From: Cyprinodon diabolis
Lineage: Eukaryota > Chordata > Actinopteri > Cyprinodontiformes > Cyprinodontidae
DNA length: 64,000 nucleotides
Direction of reading: 5' to 3'
Assembly (NCBI GenBank): GCA_030533445.1
Contig: CM060065.1
Location: 52,741,964-52,805,963 of the forward strand
Within the stretch, counting starts at the first letter, position 1. Every line of letters starts with the position of its first letter. The position numbers and the translations under genes were made by a program. Under the pieces are notes generated by a model that saw only the letters and a program-made list of their open reading frames with translations, ran no database searches and was not told the DNA's origin. Shown in pieces: positions 1 through 11,087 of the stretch.

Positions 1-1222
1 TGGGACCCAGTCCAGGTAGAGTGGGACCCAGTCCAGGTAGAGTGGGATCCAGTCCAGGTAGGCTGGGACCCAGTCCAGGTAGAGTGGGACCCAGTCCAGG
101 TAGAGTGGGATCCAGTCCAGGTAGAGTGGGACGCTGTCCAGGTAGGCTGGGACCCAGCCCATGTAGACTGGGACCCAGTCCAGGTAGGCTGGGACCCAGT
201 CCAGGTAGATTGGGACGCTGTCCAGGTAGGCTGGGACCCAGCCCATGTAGACTGGGACCCAGTCCAGGTAGGCTGGGACCCAGTCCAGGTAGACTGGGAC
301 CAAGTCCAGGTAGACTGGGACCCAGTTCATGTAGACTGGGAACCAGTCCAGGTAGACTTGGACCCAGTCCAGGTAGATTGGGATCCAGTCCAGGTAGGCT
401 GGGACCCAGTCCAGGTAGAATGGGACCCAGTCCAGGTAGACTGGGACCCAGTTCATGTAGACTGGGAACCAGTCCAGGTAGGCTGGGACCCAGTCCAGGT
501 AGGCTGGGACCCAGTCCAGGTAGACTGGGACCAAGTCCAGGTAGAGTGGGATCCAGGCCAGGTAGAGTGGGATCCAGTCCAGGTATATTGGGACGCTGTC
601 CAGGTAGGCTTGGACCCAGCCCATGTAGACTGGGACCCAGTCCAGGTAGGCTTGGACCCAGTCCAGGTAGACTGGGACCTAGTTCATGTAGACTGGGTAC
701 CAGTCCAGGTAGAGTGGGATCCAGTCCATGTAGATTTGGACCCAGTCCAGGTAGCTTGGGACCTAGTCTAGGTAGAGTGGGACCCAGTCCTGGTAGGCTG
801 GGACCCAGTCCAGGTAGGCTGGGACCCAGTCAAAGTAGACTGGGACCCAGTCCAAGTAGACTAGGACCCAGTCCAGGTAGGCTGGGACCCAGTCCAGGTA
901 GAGTGGGATCCAGCCCAGGTAGAGTGGGACGCTGTCCAGGTAGGCTGGGACCCAGCCCATGTAGACTGGGACCCAGTCCAGGTAGGCTGGGACCCAGTCC
1001 AGGTAGAGTGGGATCCAGTCCAGGTAGAGTGGGACGCTGTCCAGGTAGGCTGGGACCCAGTCCAGGTAGGCTGGGACCCAGCCCATGTAAACTGGGACCC
1101 AGTCCAGGTAGGCTTGGACCCAGTCCAGGTAGGCTGGGACCCAGTCCAGGTAGAGTGGGATCCAGTCCAGGTAGAGTGGGACCCAGTCCAGGTAGAGTGG
1201 AATCCAGTCCAGGTATATGGGA
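1..1222. repeat. 21-bp minisatellite, truncated by the window edge
   Basis: About 58 tandem copies of a 21-bp unit close to TGGGACCCAGTCCAGGTAGA plus one variable base. Variants such as GGGACGCTGTCC, GGGATCCAGTCC and CAGCCCATGTAG recur in blocks, so the array has higher-order structure. Because 21 is a multiple of three, long open frames appear on both strands, but they only repeat a seven-residue motif and are not genes. The array starts before base 1. Confidence 0.97.
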
Positions 1223-1236
1223 CATGTCCTTAGCGG

Positions 1237-2542
1237 GGAAAAGAAGGCCATCCGCATATGAAGGAGTCTTTGAATTGTAAAAGGCCACGGCGTCATGCTG
1301 TGACATAATCAGCCGATGAATCTGGCCTAAGGACGATGCCGCTGCCAAATTAGAACACATCCTTAAGACATTTCCCCCTTATTAGATGAAATAATAACTA
1401 ACCTACTACTTTGCTCTAACAGAACAAGCCTGCCTCAATCAGTGATTCTGAGTTTCTTTTGTGCCTTTGCTCAGTTTTTTTTACGCCCCCAGTTCTGGTT
1501 CAGCTCGACGTTTCTTCGTGTTAAAAAACGGTTTTCCTCTCTTCTGTAAACACATGTGATCGTGGTATGAGGAGTTATTGCAAAATCAAGGAAAATGGAA
1601 CAAACTTTCTTCTGTTACCACATGATCATTCCAGAGAATTCTCCAAGTCAGTGCCTCGATGCAATTAGCTTATCATCATCTTATTTTTTTTAAGTTAGTT
1701 ACCAATCTGTATGATTTGAATTGACCATAAAATCCAAAAAAAAATGACATTTTGTGATTCGCCCCCTAAGTAAACAAAATATATTGAATTTGATTTAATT
1801 TGATAAAGTAAATCTAGCAATTTGGATTAAATCTCCAGATATCTGGTTTGTAGCATAGAGCTGCCCTGCCACCTGTTGGCAACCTGTTTCTCTGTGGTTG
1901 CCCTGAAATATTGAATCAGAAAATACTTTTATAAAAAGTAACTAAAATGTATTTATACTGTCATTCTTTTTACATATAATGAATAAAAGCAATCAAACAA
2001 GTAATGTTTAAAACTAAATTGTCAAAACAGCCTTTTCTTAATAAAAATCTGCTTTGAAAGGGAGATGTAATATAGCTTTTAAAGACAGCTTACAAATCTA
2101 TGTTGAGCAAATAAAAGCTGTGCTAGGTCGTTTATATTTACCGTCCTATTTCCGTCTGAGTCCTTCTAACACCTCCTGGTTGATTGCAGCAATAGATGCT
2201 CCTCTAAGCTCCTTGCTGAGATGCTTGGTTTGTTACACACCCAGCTGTTTGCTGTTTAGTAGGAAACTATCAAAGCTCCTGCAGTTATAGTGATGCTCAG
2301 ACGGATCAGCACTGATGCAATCACTGAACACTGGATGCATGTAATATATCATCATAGGGAGCAATAAAAAAAAACTTTTTTTACAGAAGAATTTTAGCTC
2401 CTCCACTGAATGAATATTAGTGGCCAGATGTCCCCAGTCTGACTCCTTAACCTTGTTTCCCATTAATGGCAGGACATTCTTTACAGAAATAAGCAGCTGA
2501 TGTGATGATAAGCACAGAGGAACCAGCCATTCAGCATTGCAA
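1237..2542. other. AT-rich intergenic stretch without a recognised gene
   Basis: Short homopolymer runs and scattered stops in all frames. An open frame at 2054-2290 has no recognisable domain. I see no splice-bounded exon here. Confidence 0.6.
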
Positions 2543-2700
2543 TTGAATTTCCGTTTATTTATCTGATGCCGATTTACAAGACATGTCATCTCAAGGAACT
2601 TTACAGATGGAGTCATACAGTCAGATTGGTCAGAGGTTTTCTAAGGAAACCAAGCAGATTGCATCTGTTCTGACTTTGCAGGATTTGCTTCTCCAGGATG
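2543..2700 (-). mobile_element. L2-type LINE 3' end fragment
   Basis: Reverse-oriented remnant of the 3' end that recurs at 4447, 43640, 56110, 58530 and 61850. The shared words include ACATGTCATCTCAAGG and a diverged form of AAGGAAAACCAGCTGATTGCAT. The family is called L2-like because the 56110-57141 copy is joined to L2-type coding sequence. Confidence 0.6.
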
Positions 2701-2807
2701 ACCGTGTGGTGTCTGCACTAACATGCTTTCTGGACTTACGTCCAATTTGTAATGTTATCTCCTGCCGCGCAATACTTTTGTTTCAAAATATTTTTCATTT
2801 TCAAAAA

Positions 2808-4075
2808 AAGAACACATCGTCACCAGTCTGCCGCCAACATTCCACCCGTTCCAGTTCGCCTACCGACGGAACCGCTTCACTGAGGACGCCGTCTCTGCTG
2901 CTCTCCACCTGAGCCTGGCACACCTGGAGGAGAAGAACGCCCACGTGCGGATGCTGTTCCTGGACTTCAGTTCAGCTTTCAGCACCATCATCCCACTAAC
3001 CTGACAACGGCCAGATGCATGTCTAGCTCCGCCTAGCTCCACTCACATACATCTGGGACACTGCTCATTGAAAGTGATTTCCCCAACCAAATTTATGGTC
3101 TGGCCAATCAGGACGCAGGGCGGGTGTTTCCTGGATGTGACGTAGTGGAGAAGCGACCGTGAGATTCCAACAACAATGGTGGCCTTCATCGAGGAAGCAA
3201 GCGTTAGCACTGATGCTGCTATTTCGTCTGTGTTGTCCAATCTATCTGATATTGTTTCATTAAAAGAACATCAGAGAACGTTTCTGTTTTGTTTTTTTCC
3301 TGCGTATCTCTCACAGCGTCACGGGTTGGTTGAAATAGCACGTCGATAAAGATGACAGACAACTGGCTTATCCAATCATATGCAGGGAGTTTTGATAAGG
3401 CCCAGCCTTCAATAAAGGCAATTCCTATGGCGGTGTCCCAGATGTATGTGAGTGGAGCTAGGCGGAGCGAGACATGCATCTGGCTGTTGTCAGGTTATCA
3501 TCCCACAGCATCTGATGGGCAAACTGGAACAGCTGGGCTTCAATACACCCCTCTGCTCTTGGCTGCTAGACTTCCTCACCAACAGACCTCAGTCAGTCCA
3601 GGTCGGACCTCTGATGTCATCAGTCTAAGCCCCTCCCCTCAGGGCTGCGTCCTGAGCCTCCTGCCGTTCACTCTGATGACGCACGACTGCGTCCCCAGGT
3701 TCACCACCGATCACATGGTGAAGTTTGCAGAAGACACCACGGCGGTGGGCCTCATCAGAGACGACAACGACCTGGACTACAGAGAGGAGGTGGAGCAGCT
3801 GGTGGTGCAGAGATAACAGCCTGATCCTGAAGGTGGAGAAGACCAAGGAGATCATGGTGGACTTCAGGAAGAACCGGCCTAACCACGCTCCACTGCTCAT
3901 CAACAGCTGTAGAGGTGGTCAGCAGCACCACATTCATCACAGACACCCTCACCTGGACTGGAAACACCACCTCACTGGTCCAAAGGGCCCAGAAGCGCTT
4001 GGACTTCCTGCGGAGGATGAGGAGAGCCCACCTGCCCTAAATCAAGTCACCAATCGAGACTCTGCATCACACTGA
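2808..4075 (+). mobile_element. Degenerate non-LTR retrotransposon (reverse transcriptase fragment), split by a MITE
   Basis: The forward translation, in pieces, gives typical fish LINE reverse-transcriptase words: FHPFQFAYRRNRFTEDA, MLFLDFSSAF, then after an interruption QGCVLS, VKFAEDTTAVGLI, YREEV and KTKEIMVDFR. The set FAEDTT (A/DD core) and MVDFR is typical of CR1/Rex-like elements. Frameshifts, stops and the 2997-3497 insertion show that it is dead. A shorter relative lies at 32950-33165. The exact clade is an inference. Confidence 0.8.
2997..3497. mobile_element. 501-bp non-autonomous DNA transposon with 64-bp inverted repeats, Mutator-like
   Basis: The ends read TAACCTGACAAC and GTTGTCAGGTTA and continue as an inverted repeat of about 64 bp with two mismatches. 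The element is flanked by a perfect 9-bp direct repeat TCATCCCAC (2988-2996 and 3498-3506), and the LINE reading resumes on the other side. A 9-bp duplication fits Mutator-like or Merlin-type elements. Internal open frames show no transposase. Confidence 0.85.
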
Positions 4076-4080
4076 TAACT

Positions 4081-4446
4081 TCATGCCAAATAGAACTAAA
4101 CCCAAATGGTTTTCCACTGCATTTCTGCAGCATAGATTTCTGTTTGGTTTGACAATGCTCTGAACTTCCATATCAATGCAGTTTTGCAGCATGTTTTTTT
4201 CTCCCACACTGTTTACATTTATTCACTGCTGCACCTTATAGAATGGAAATGTTCACTTCTAAGTTGCTGCTTATTCACTGTCTGAAAGCTGTATAAAAGA
4301 AATTTGGTTTTGTATTCACTCTGTTTAACTCTAAGTATTACCTGTGTTAGTGGCCATGTTTATGTTCTCTTCAAAATTATTAGAGATATCTTTCAAAAAC
4401 TGAATTGAATGGTTAAAAATAAATAATAAATTCTAGTATATTTGTT
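4081..4446. other. Intergenic, nothing recognised
   Basis: AT-rich sequence between two LINE remnants, with no splice-bounded or conserved reading frame. Confidence 0.5.
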
Positions 4447-4680
4447 ATGCTAGTGCAGCGCCTGGTTCTGCTGGAGGTTTCTTTCTGTTCAAAGGGAGAT
4501 TTCCTACCCACTATCGCTTCATGCATGCTTGGTGTGAGGGATTGCTGATGAATCAATGCAATCAGCTGGTTTTCAACTTTGAACCAATCTCTCTGATTGA
4601 TTTGGTTGAATGGTCTCTATAAAGTGACTTGAGATGACATCTGCTGTAAACTGGCGAAACAGAAATAAACAAAATTGAAT
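4447..4680 (+). mobile_element. L2-type LINE 3' end
   Basis: Contains CCTGGTTCTGCTGGAGGTTT, GTGAGGGATT, CAATCAGCTGGTTTTC and a tail ending AAATTGAATTGA. This is the plus-strand form of the repeat found reversed at 56110 and 58530. The short TTGAA-type tail repeat is typical of L2/CR1 LINE ends. Confidence 0.75.
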
Positions 4681-4975
4681 TGATTTATGAGTATAGAACT
4701 TTATTGACCGCTGTTAAATCACATACAACTTGATAATATAGGTTCAGTTTTAATAGTATTATTTACAGAAAAGCAAAAGTAGGCTATAGGGAACAAAAAC
4801 AGGACATTTTTAAAATAACGGCTTTCCTTTAAGAGAAAGTTTGCAGCGACCTGCGGTTCCAAGCAGTCAGAGTCGCTTTACTCTACCTCTGTAGTGCTCT
4901 CCTCGTGCTGATCGGTGAGAAGGACAGACATGCAGTAAACTAATTTGAGGTGGGAACAAACACTTTGCACATACA

Positions 4976-5474
4976 CAGTGGCGGTTCTAGACCAAATGTA
5001 CCAGGGGGCCAGCGTTGTTTTCATGGGGGAACTGAAAAGCATGAAATAAAAAACAGGACAAGGGATTCAACTAAATTAAGAGAGCTGCATAAAGTAAAAT
5101 TTCCATTCAGTTAGTTTTAATTAAAATTCTATTTCTTATTAGGTCAATATACATTCAGGATTTAGGCATTTTACATATTTTTCACTTAATTTAAGTTAAA
5201 ATGACCGTTTTTTATAAAATCTGAATTAGAACTCAAGAAAAGCTGATAAATTCCCCCGTAAAAATTATAGCATTAAAAAAACATTTGTTAGATGAAAACT
5301 GGGATTCTATGTCAATACCACTGAAGCCTCATTATCACCTCCTTGTCTTTAAATATTTAGTAAAACAGAATTTGCAAAGAAAAAAAAGTAACAAATTATG
5401 TCTTCAGTACCGGGGCCAGGACATGATCTACAGGGGTACTGGCCCCCGGTGGCCCCTGTCTAGAACCGCCCATG
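4976..5474. mobile_element. MITE-like element with GGCGGTTCTAGA termini
   Basis: The left end CAGTGGCGGTTCTAGACC and the right end GTCTAGAACCGCCCATG form an inverted repeat. A GGGGCC-rich sub-terminal block (GGGGGCCAG / CTGGCCCCC) is also inverted. I see no clear target-site duplication, so the superfamily is open. A partial relative lies at 45690-45760. Confidence 0.6.
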
Positions 5475-5499
5475 GTACCATCACGTGACCTAGTAGCTA

Positions 5500-6670
5500 T
5501 AACACTTGATTGCTCTGTTCCTTAGAAGGCCGGATACGAAGGACGATTACGTCACAGTGCGGCGCCGAGGTCTGGTCGGATTCCGAAACTCCTCGTTATG
5601 CGGCCTTAAAATGCGTCCTTCTTTTTGCCCGATTTGAAGGACGGGTCCGATGTATCCTCGCTATCCTTGGTTTACCCAGGATTCATTGCGAGACCAAGCA
5701 AGCCGTGATCAGAGGAAAGGTGACTTGGCGCCGAACAGTGGTGAGAATTGAAAGTTCAGTTTAATATAATCCAGTCTGTGAATAGTTCCGTCTGAAATGA
5801 ATGAAAATAGTTGTTTTAATGGTTATAGAGTCAGATATGTGGCGGTAAAGTTTGATTTATCTGAAGGTTTTTATCTGTTACTGATTAAATGGGTTTGGCT
5901 GGAATTTTAGGACAGATTCTAATATATCTGCAGGGGGGGACTATAAATCTGATAGTTTTATCTTTTTATTGCTGTTTTGCACAATAGGCTTAACTAAGTA
6001 TTTTTTGTTGTTAAATATTAGAGATTTTGCAGATATATTTTTATACATACATTGTTTAGATTTACTTATATCTTTCTACCCCTTTTATAGAATAGAATAG
6101 AAAATCTCTTTATTGTCCCACAATGATTTCCAGCAGCAGAAAGATTATTGAAAATGGTCACACAATAGAATAAAGAATAACATAATAGGGAAGAGTTAAA
6201 ATAAAAACAATACAATACTTTAAAGTGTTTTAACAATATAAAACTGGAGAATAAATAACCAATATGCAGCTATGGACATTTTTACAGTAATTTGAAAATA
6301 GCAGCAACATCAGAGATGTGCAGAATGACAGCAGCAGGTTATTTAACTGACTAAGGTAGAAATCATTACATTTGATTTGATTGGTTCCTGCTGGTGGTTG
6401 GAACCTTTATTCCACTCTGGATTCTCATCAGTCTTTGTTCACTTTATAATAAAAAAGAAATACAGAAACAAACAGTTTTGAAAACTTATGTATTCATTCT
6501 TTTCCTGCTTTGTGTGTCAACTTTCACGGTTGCTAAGCAACAGAGCTTACGGCGGTAAAACCCGCCGAAGGGTAGACCGGGTCGAATTCACAGCCAAAAC
6601 TCTTCCGGTCTCCTTATTTTCACGGACTTGGAAGGATCCAGTCTAGGTAGACCGCGTCCTTGGAGGATGC
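5500..6670. other. Zdhhc1 upstream segment with a diverged second copy at 63391-63720
   Basis: Blocks such as GAGTCAGATATGTGGCGG, GACTATAAATCTG, TGTGTCAACT..TCACGGTTGCTA and CAGCCAAA..CTCTTC occur in the same order here and at 63391-63720. Here the copy is interrupted between about 5955 and 6510, including a retroposon tail. A frame at 5510-5764 has no recognised domain. Confidence 0.6.
6080..6420 (-). mobile_element. Reverse-oriented retroposon tail
   Basis: On the minus strand it reads TGTGGGACAATAAAGA followed by a run of TTCTA units. This is the usual form of a fish non-LTR retrotransposon 3' end with a short tandem tail. Only the tail is recognisable, so the family is not assigned. Confidence 0.55.
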
Positions 6671-6790
6671 AGCCCAGGTTTTCGAACAGAGCCTATGGTA
6701 CCAAAGGACGCTGGGCGGGTCTTGACTGATGCTGACCAATCGTAGCACCCTTGTATCGTTACCAAGGAAACGGCGTACAAAGATACGTGC
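6529..6790 (+). promoter_or_regulatory. Zdhhc1 promoter region with two RFX X-box-like motifs and a CCAAT box
   Basis: GTTGCTAAGCAAC at 6529-6541 is a perfect palindromic X-box-like site. GTTACCAAGGAAAC at 6758-6771 fits the GTTRCCNNGGAAAC form of the same motif. A CCAAT box lies at 6736-6740. The sequence becomes CpG-rich directly downstream and runs into the proposed first exon. No TATA box is evident. RFX binding is inferred from the motif only. Confidence 0.55.
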
Positions 6791-6799
6791 CGTTGAGCC

Positions 6800-7152
6800 G
6801 CAGCCGGACGGCAGCTAGCTGAGCTGCTTCACTTTCAGCGGTAAAGTCAACCTTCCGTCCCGCTGCTGGACGTTCCTGCCCAACTAAGGCTTCTGTTATC
6901 CGGGTGGTAGCTTAGCCCGCCTTCCGGGGGCTAGTTAGCCGCTTAGCGCCTCTAACTGACTGAGCGGCTCCGCTGCGGGGATGGAGCCCAGCTAGCGGTG
7001 GAGCTGACTGGGACTGTCTGGTCTGGGCCTGTGATTCACCGGAGCGACCCTCTGTTTCCCCTCAGAGACCCACCCAGGCTCGGTAGAAGCTCCGCGCTGC
7101 GGGCTGAGATGAAGAGCCGAGTCCGCTGGACCGGTCGCTGAGGCTAAGCCAG
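6800..7152 (+). other. zdhhc1: Probable non-coding first exon of zdhhc1
   Basis: GC- and CpG-rich block ending at a strong donor, GCCAG|GTAAGC at 7152/7153, and followed by an intron to the ATG exon at 11088. It has no long open frame. The 5' boundary is a guess from composition; only the donor is visible. Confidence 0.5.
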
Positions 7153-7387
7153 GTAAGCCGCCTCTGGGTCCGGGCTCCGTCCTGCTTTTGGTCCCCAGCT
7201 TCAGCTGGATCAGATGTTTTCTACCAGAAGAACGTCTCAGATGCAGAAGATCCGGATGGATGGACCGAATCCGAGCAGCCTCCTCACCGCTGGCTGATTA
7301 GCATCTGATGGCTGCTGAGGAGGGAATGTATGGGGTTCCATTTGTGTCAAAAATAAGCAGATGTAAAATGTCTAGATGTTGTGCTGT

Positions 7388-7980
7388 TGTTGCATATGTG
7401 TTGTCTGCATATGTATAAGTTGCTCATGTATTTGTTGCATATGTAGATGCTGCATATGTAGATGCTGCATATGTCTATAATGCATATGTCTATGTTGCAT
7501 ATGTAGATGCTGCATATGTAGATGCTGCATATGTCTATAATGCATATGTCTATGTTGCATATGTAGATGCTGCATATGTAGATGCTGCATATGTCTATAA
7601 TGCATATGTCTATGTTGCATATGTAGATGCTGCATATGTAGATGCTGCATATGTCTATAATGCATATGTCTATGCTGCATATGTAGATGCTGCATATGTC
7701 TATAATGCATATGTCTATGTTGCATATGTAGATGCTGCATATGTAGATGCTGCATATGTCTATAATGCATATGTCTATGTTGCATATGTAGATGCTGCAT
7801 ATGTAGATGCTGCATATGTCTATAATGCATATGTCTATGTTGCATATGTAGATGCTGCATATGTAGATGCTGCATATGTCTATAATGCATATGTCTATGT
7901 TGCATATGTAGATGCTGCATATGTAGATGCTGCATATGTCTATAATGCATATGTCTATGTTGCATATGTAGATGCTGCAT
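7388..7980. repeat. 15-bp satellite in 60-bp higher-order units, left arm
   Basis: Each 15-mer starts GCATATGT and ends AGATGCT, CTATAAT or CTATGTT. Four of them form a 60-bp unit repeated about nine times. The palindrome GCATATGC or its core CATATG recurs every 15 bp. The open frame on the minus strand is a by-product of the 15-bp period. Confidence 0.95.
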
Positions 7981-9391
7981 CGGTTAATGCCTTTGTTCTC
8001 AGTCGTTGGTCCTTGTCGTTGGTCCTTGATGCCTGTTCCCCTTTGCCATTAGAAAAAATGGAAGTAGATTTTTTTGTGTTTATTAGAAATTACTGAAAGG
8101 TTGTCCTTTCATTATCAATAGCTCCAAAATGTTTAGATTTCGGCTAAACTATTTTAATCTTATCTACTTCAGGCATTAATTAGGAAGGCAAAGGAGGAGG
8201 AGGGGTGGGGGGTCGCAAGTTCAAAGAGCGACGGGATAATAATGGGGGGGGGGGGGGGGTGGAGATAAGTACATTTATAGGCTTAAAACTTTAAAATAAC
8301 TCCAAGGGACCCTGAATCTATCCGACGAATAAATGTGTGCTCACATTGGCAGAATTCAAAGTGCTTTAGATGGTATCTAGTGTCTGGATCACCGGGGTTT
8401 TCAATCGCGGCTCATCCAACCGAACATTTTTTCCGACACTAGGTGGCGTAATAGGCCAATGGACGCTGATAATACATATCCTTTGAGGACATTTAAAATG
8501 ATCAAAACGCCACCAGTAATTCATAAAAAGGTTAACTCAAATAATAGGCCTTCATAGTAATGCATTTTGATGTTTAAAGTGATCAAAATGCCACCCTTTT
8601 TTATTCAGAGGCCCTGGGGTATGGAGGACCAGTCCACTCAGCAGCCTTCCACTTCACTTTGATAGCTGATATTTTGATTGCTTGATAAAAATGTACTTTT
8701 AAATTTTAAGTTTTAAAAACAAGATAATAGGCAATTTCACAAAAGTTAACACGCAGTACAAAGACATACCATAAATGTACTTCAATAAGTAAAATTATTT
8801 CAAAAAGAGAGGTTAGCTACTGCATATTTTTCACATTTCCAACTCTCTACCTTTGTAATTTCAGGCTTGGCCAAACTAACTTGTTCACTCAAAGGATATG
8901 TATTATCAGCGTCCATTGGCCTATTACGCCCCCTAGTGTCGGAAAAAATGTTCGGTTGGATGAGCCGCGATTGAAAACCCCGGTGATCCAGACACTAGAT
9001 ACCATCTAAAGCACTTTGAATTCTGCCAATGTGAGCACACATTTATTCGTCGGATAGATTCAGGGTCCCTTGGAGTTATTTTAAAGTTTTAAGCCTATAA
9101 ATGTACTTATCCCCCCCCCCCACCCAATATTATCCCGTCGCTCTTTGAACTTGCGCCCCCCCACCCCTCCTCCTCCTTTGCCTTCCTAATTAATGCCTGA
9201 AGTAAATAGGATTAAAATAGATTCGCCGAAATCTAAACATTTTGGAGCTATTGATAATGAAAGGACAACCTTTCAGTAATTTCTAATAAACACAAAAAAA
9301 AAATCTACTTCCATTTTTTCTAATGGCAAAGGGGAACAGGCATCAAGGACCAACGACAAGGACCAACGACTGAGAACAAAGGCATTAACCG

Positions 9392-9580
9392 ATGCAGCAT
9401 CTACATATGCAACATAGACATATGCATTATAGACATATGCAGCATCTACATATGCAGCATCTACATAGGCAACATAGACATATGCATTATAGACATATGC
9501 AGCATCTACATATGCAGCATCTACATATGCAACAAATACATGAGCAACTTATACATATGCAGACAACACATATGCAACAA
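9392..9580. repeat. Same 15-bp satellite, right arm, contracted
   Basis: Reverse complement of the left-arm array with only about two and a half 60-bp units. One copy carries CATAGG in place of CATATG. The unique bases on both sides match the left arm, so the two arrays are allelic in position and differ only in copy number. Confidence 0.93.
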
Positions 9581-9896
9581 CAGCACAACATCTAGACATT
9601 TTACATCTGCTTATTTTTGACACAAATGGAACCCCATAGAATGAAACTACTGAGGAGCTCTGGAGGCAGATGAAGCTGCTGCACTCAATAAACATTCAGA
9701 CATAACGGTTCAGATTAACAGGAAGATTAAAGCTGCTACTTTCTTCTTAAAGCTGTTCTATAACGAAATAAATCAGATTAAATTTTTATCCAACCAAACA
9801 TTTGTTACAGGTCCGACTGTGTGTGTGGGGTGGTGGCGGTGGGGGGGGGGGGGGGTCTATGGGTTAATGCAAATGTAATCCTTCATGACAGTCTTT

Positions 9897-10022
9897 GGCT
9901 GCTCAGTGGACAGTGGGTAGCACTGCTGGGTTCGATTCCCGGCCCGGGGTCTTTCTGCATGGAGTTAGCATGTTCTCCCTGAGCATGGGTGGGTTTTCTC
10001 CGGGTACTCCAGCTTCCTGTAC
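9897..10022 (+). mobile_element. tRNA-derived SINE
   Basis: A tRNA-like head with a perfect B-box GGTTCGATTCC at 9929-9939 and a degenerate A-box before it. It continues with CGGGGTCTTTCTGCATGGAG and TTCTCCGGGTACTCC, the common teleost SINE body. No acceptor-stem pairing supports a functional tRNA. Confidence 0.75.
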
Positions 10023-10175
10023 AAAAGTACAGGCAAGAACCAAATAAGGCGCCATCCTCTGTTTGGATTCACCCGTTTTATCGCGTAAGTTTGGAATCGT
10101 GAAATTTGCAGAGAAACGAGGTGCTGATGGGGTTTGAACTTCTCTGTACGTCCATTTCACCCACTGAACCATCGT
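10022..10175 (-). mobile_element. Second tRNA-derived SINE, reverse orientation
   Basis: On the minus strand it starts TGGTTCAGTGGGTGAAATGG and has a B-box-like GTTCAAACCCC. This is a tRNA-like head without a complete cloverleaf. The body is short and diverged. Confidence 0.5.
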
Positions 10176-10179
10176 TATT

Positions 10180-11087
10180 CATTTATGACAATAGAAACTC
10201 TGCATCTATGACCCTTAATGAAGACAACTTCCCAAAAAAAGCTTTGCAATGTGAGATCAAGAGGTTTTTATGTACAGTTTCTTAAGTTTATGGATTTTTT
10301 TTAGATTAGGAAGCCGTTATAGTTTCATTTGATCCGATGCACATCCACCTGCAAGCACATGGCAACAGTGGAGAGGTACAACTCGGTTTTAACAGGAATA
10401 AACCTTCATCCTGGACATCTGTTCTGATAACAAACTGCAGGTGATTTCTTTAAAATCCCCCATTTTTCAGAACCTCCCCCTTTCTAATGAAGTGTAGCAA
10501 AGCTTCCAACTGACTGTGAGCTTTACCTGCATCAGGTGTGACAGCAGCTGCTTCCTGTGTAAAGGGAAACTATCAAAAAGGATCAGTTTCCCTAAACCAT
10601 TAGATTTAGACACTAAGCGCTCAGTTCATAGCTTCTGTCAGCTCCTGCTCTCTAGATGCAGAGAAGTTGTTGCTGAAGGAGCAAAGCCACCAGATTGATT
10701 TATTTTGTCTTCCTTCGATGCCTTGTTCACATCCTGATGAAGCTGTTTCTTCACGTTTCTGCTAACCTTTGATCTTGTCTGTAAAAAAGAGAAATATTAA
10801 AGTTTATAATGTTAAAAATCAGATAATGAGGCAGAGAGGAGCTGGTTTGGCTTTAGTTCTACTCACTGTGATCCTTTAGGAAACCTGTGGGAACAGTTAA
10901 GCTCAGGGAATAAACAGAAGCCATGAGGAAAGCCAGGAGGTCAGCTGAGCTCCCAGAATGTGACCCGATCTGAGGTTTAGGACCTGAGTGACGCTGAGGT
11001 CCTCCTGCAGCAGCTTCTCCTGACCACGGTCCTTCTGAGGGAGCCGGATCTCCTTCATTCATCCTCAGCCTGTCTGTTGGTCTGCAG
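10180..11087. other. 3' part of zdhhc1 intron 1
   Basis: Contains a small reverse L2-type 3' end fragment near 10340-10412 (CAACAGTGGAGAGG). The rest is unique intronic sequence leading to the acceptor TCTGCAG at 11081-11087. No other gene seen. Confidence 0.5.

Larger units (their letters stand above)
7331..9636. mobile_element. 2.3-kb foldback element with very long inverted arms, TA target duplication
   Basis: The ends are TGGGGTTCCA and TGGAACCCCA, flanked by TA on both sides (7329-7330, 9637-9638). The left arm runs to about 8487 and the right arm from about 8889, around a spacer of about 400 bp. The arms match closely, including a G-run against a C-run and the CACTAGG block. The main exception is their internal 15-bp array, about 600 bp long on the left and 190 bp on the right. 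No transposase frame is seen. TA duplication suggests mobilisation by a Tc1/mariner-type enzyme. It sits in zdhhc1 intron 1. Confidence 0.85.

Noticed and set aside
21..1280. 419-codon + strand frame (GPSPGRL repeats) and two antisense frames
   Set aside because: The 21-bp period keeps several frames open at once on both strands, so openness is not evidence of coding.
7372..7980. 202-codon His/Met-rich frame
   Set aside because: By-product of a 15-bp satellite inside a foldback element; the mirror arm gives the same peptide at a different length.
9897..10175. tRNA genes
   Set aside because: B-boxes are present, but no cloverleaf or acceptor stem can be drawn. The downstream sequence is a SINE body.
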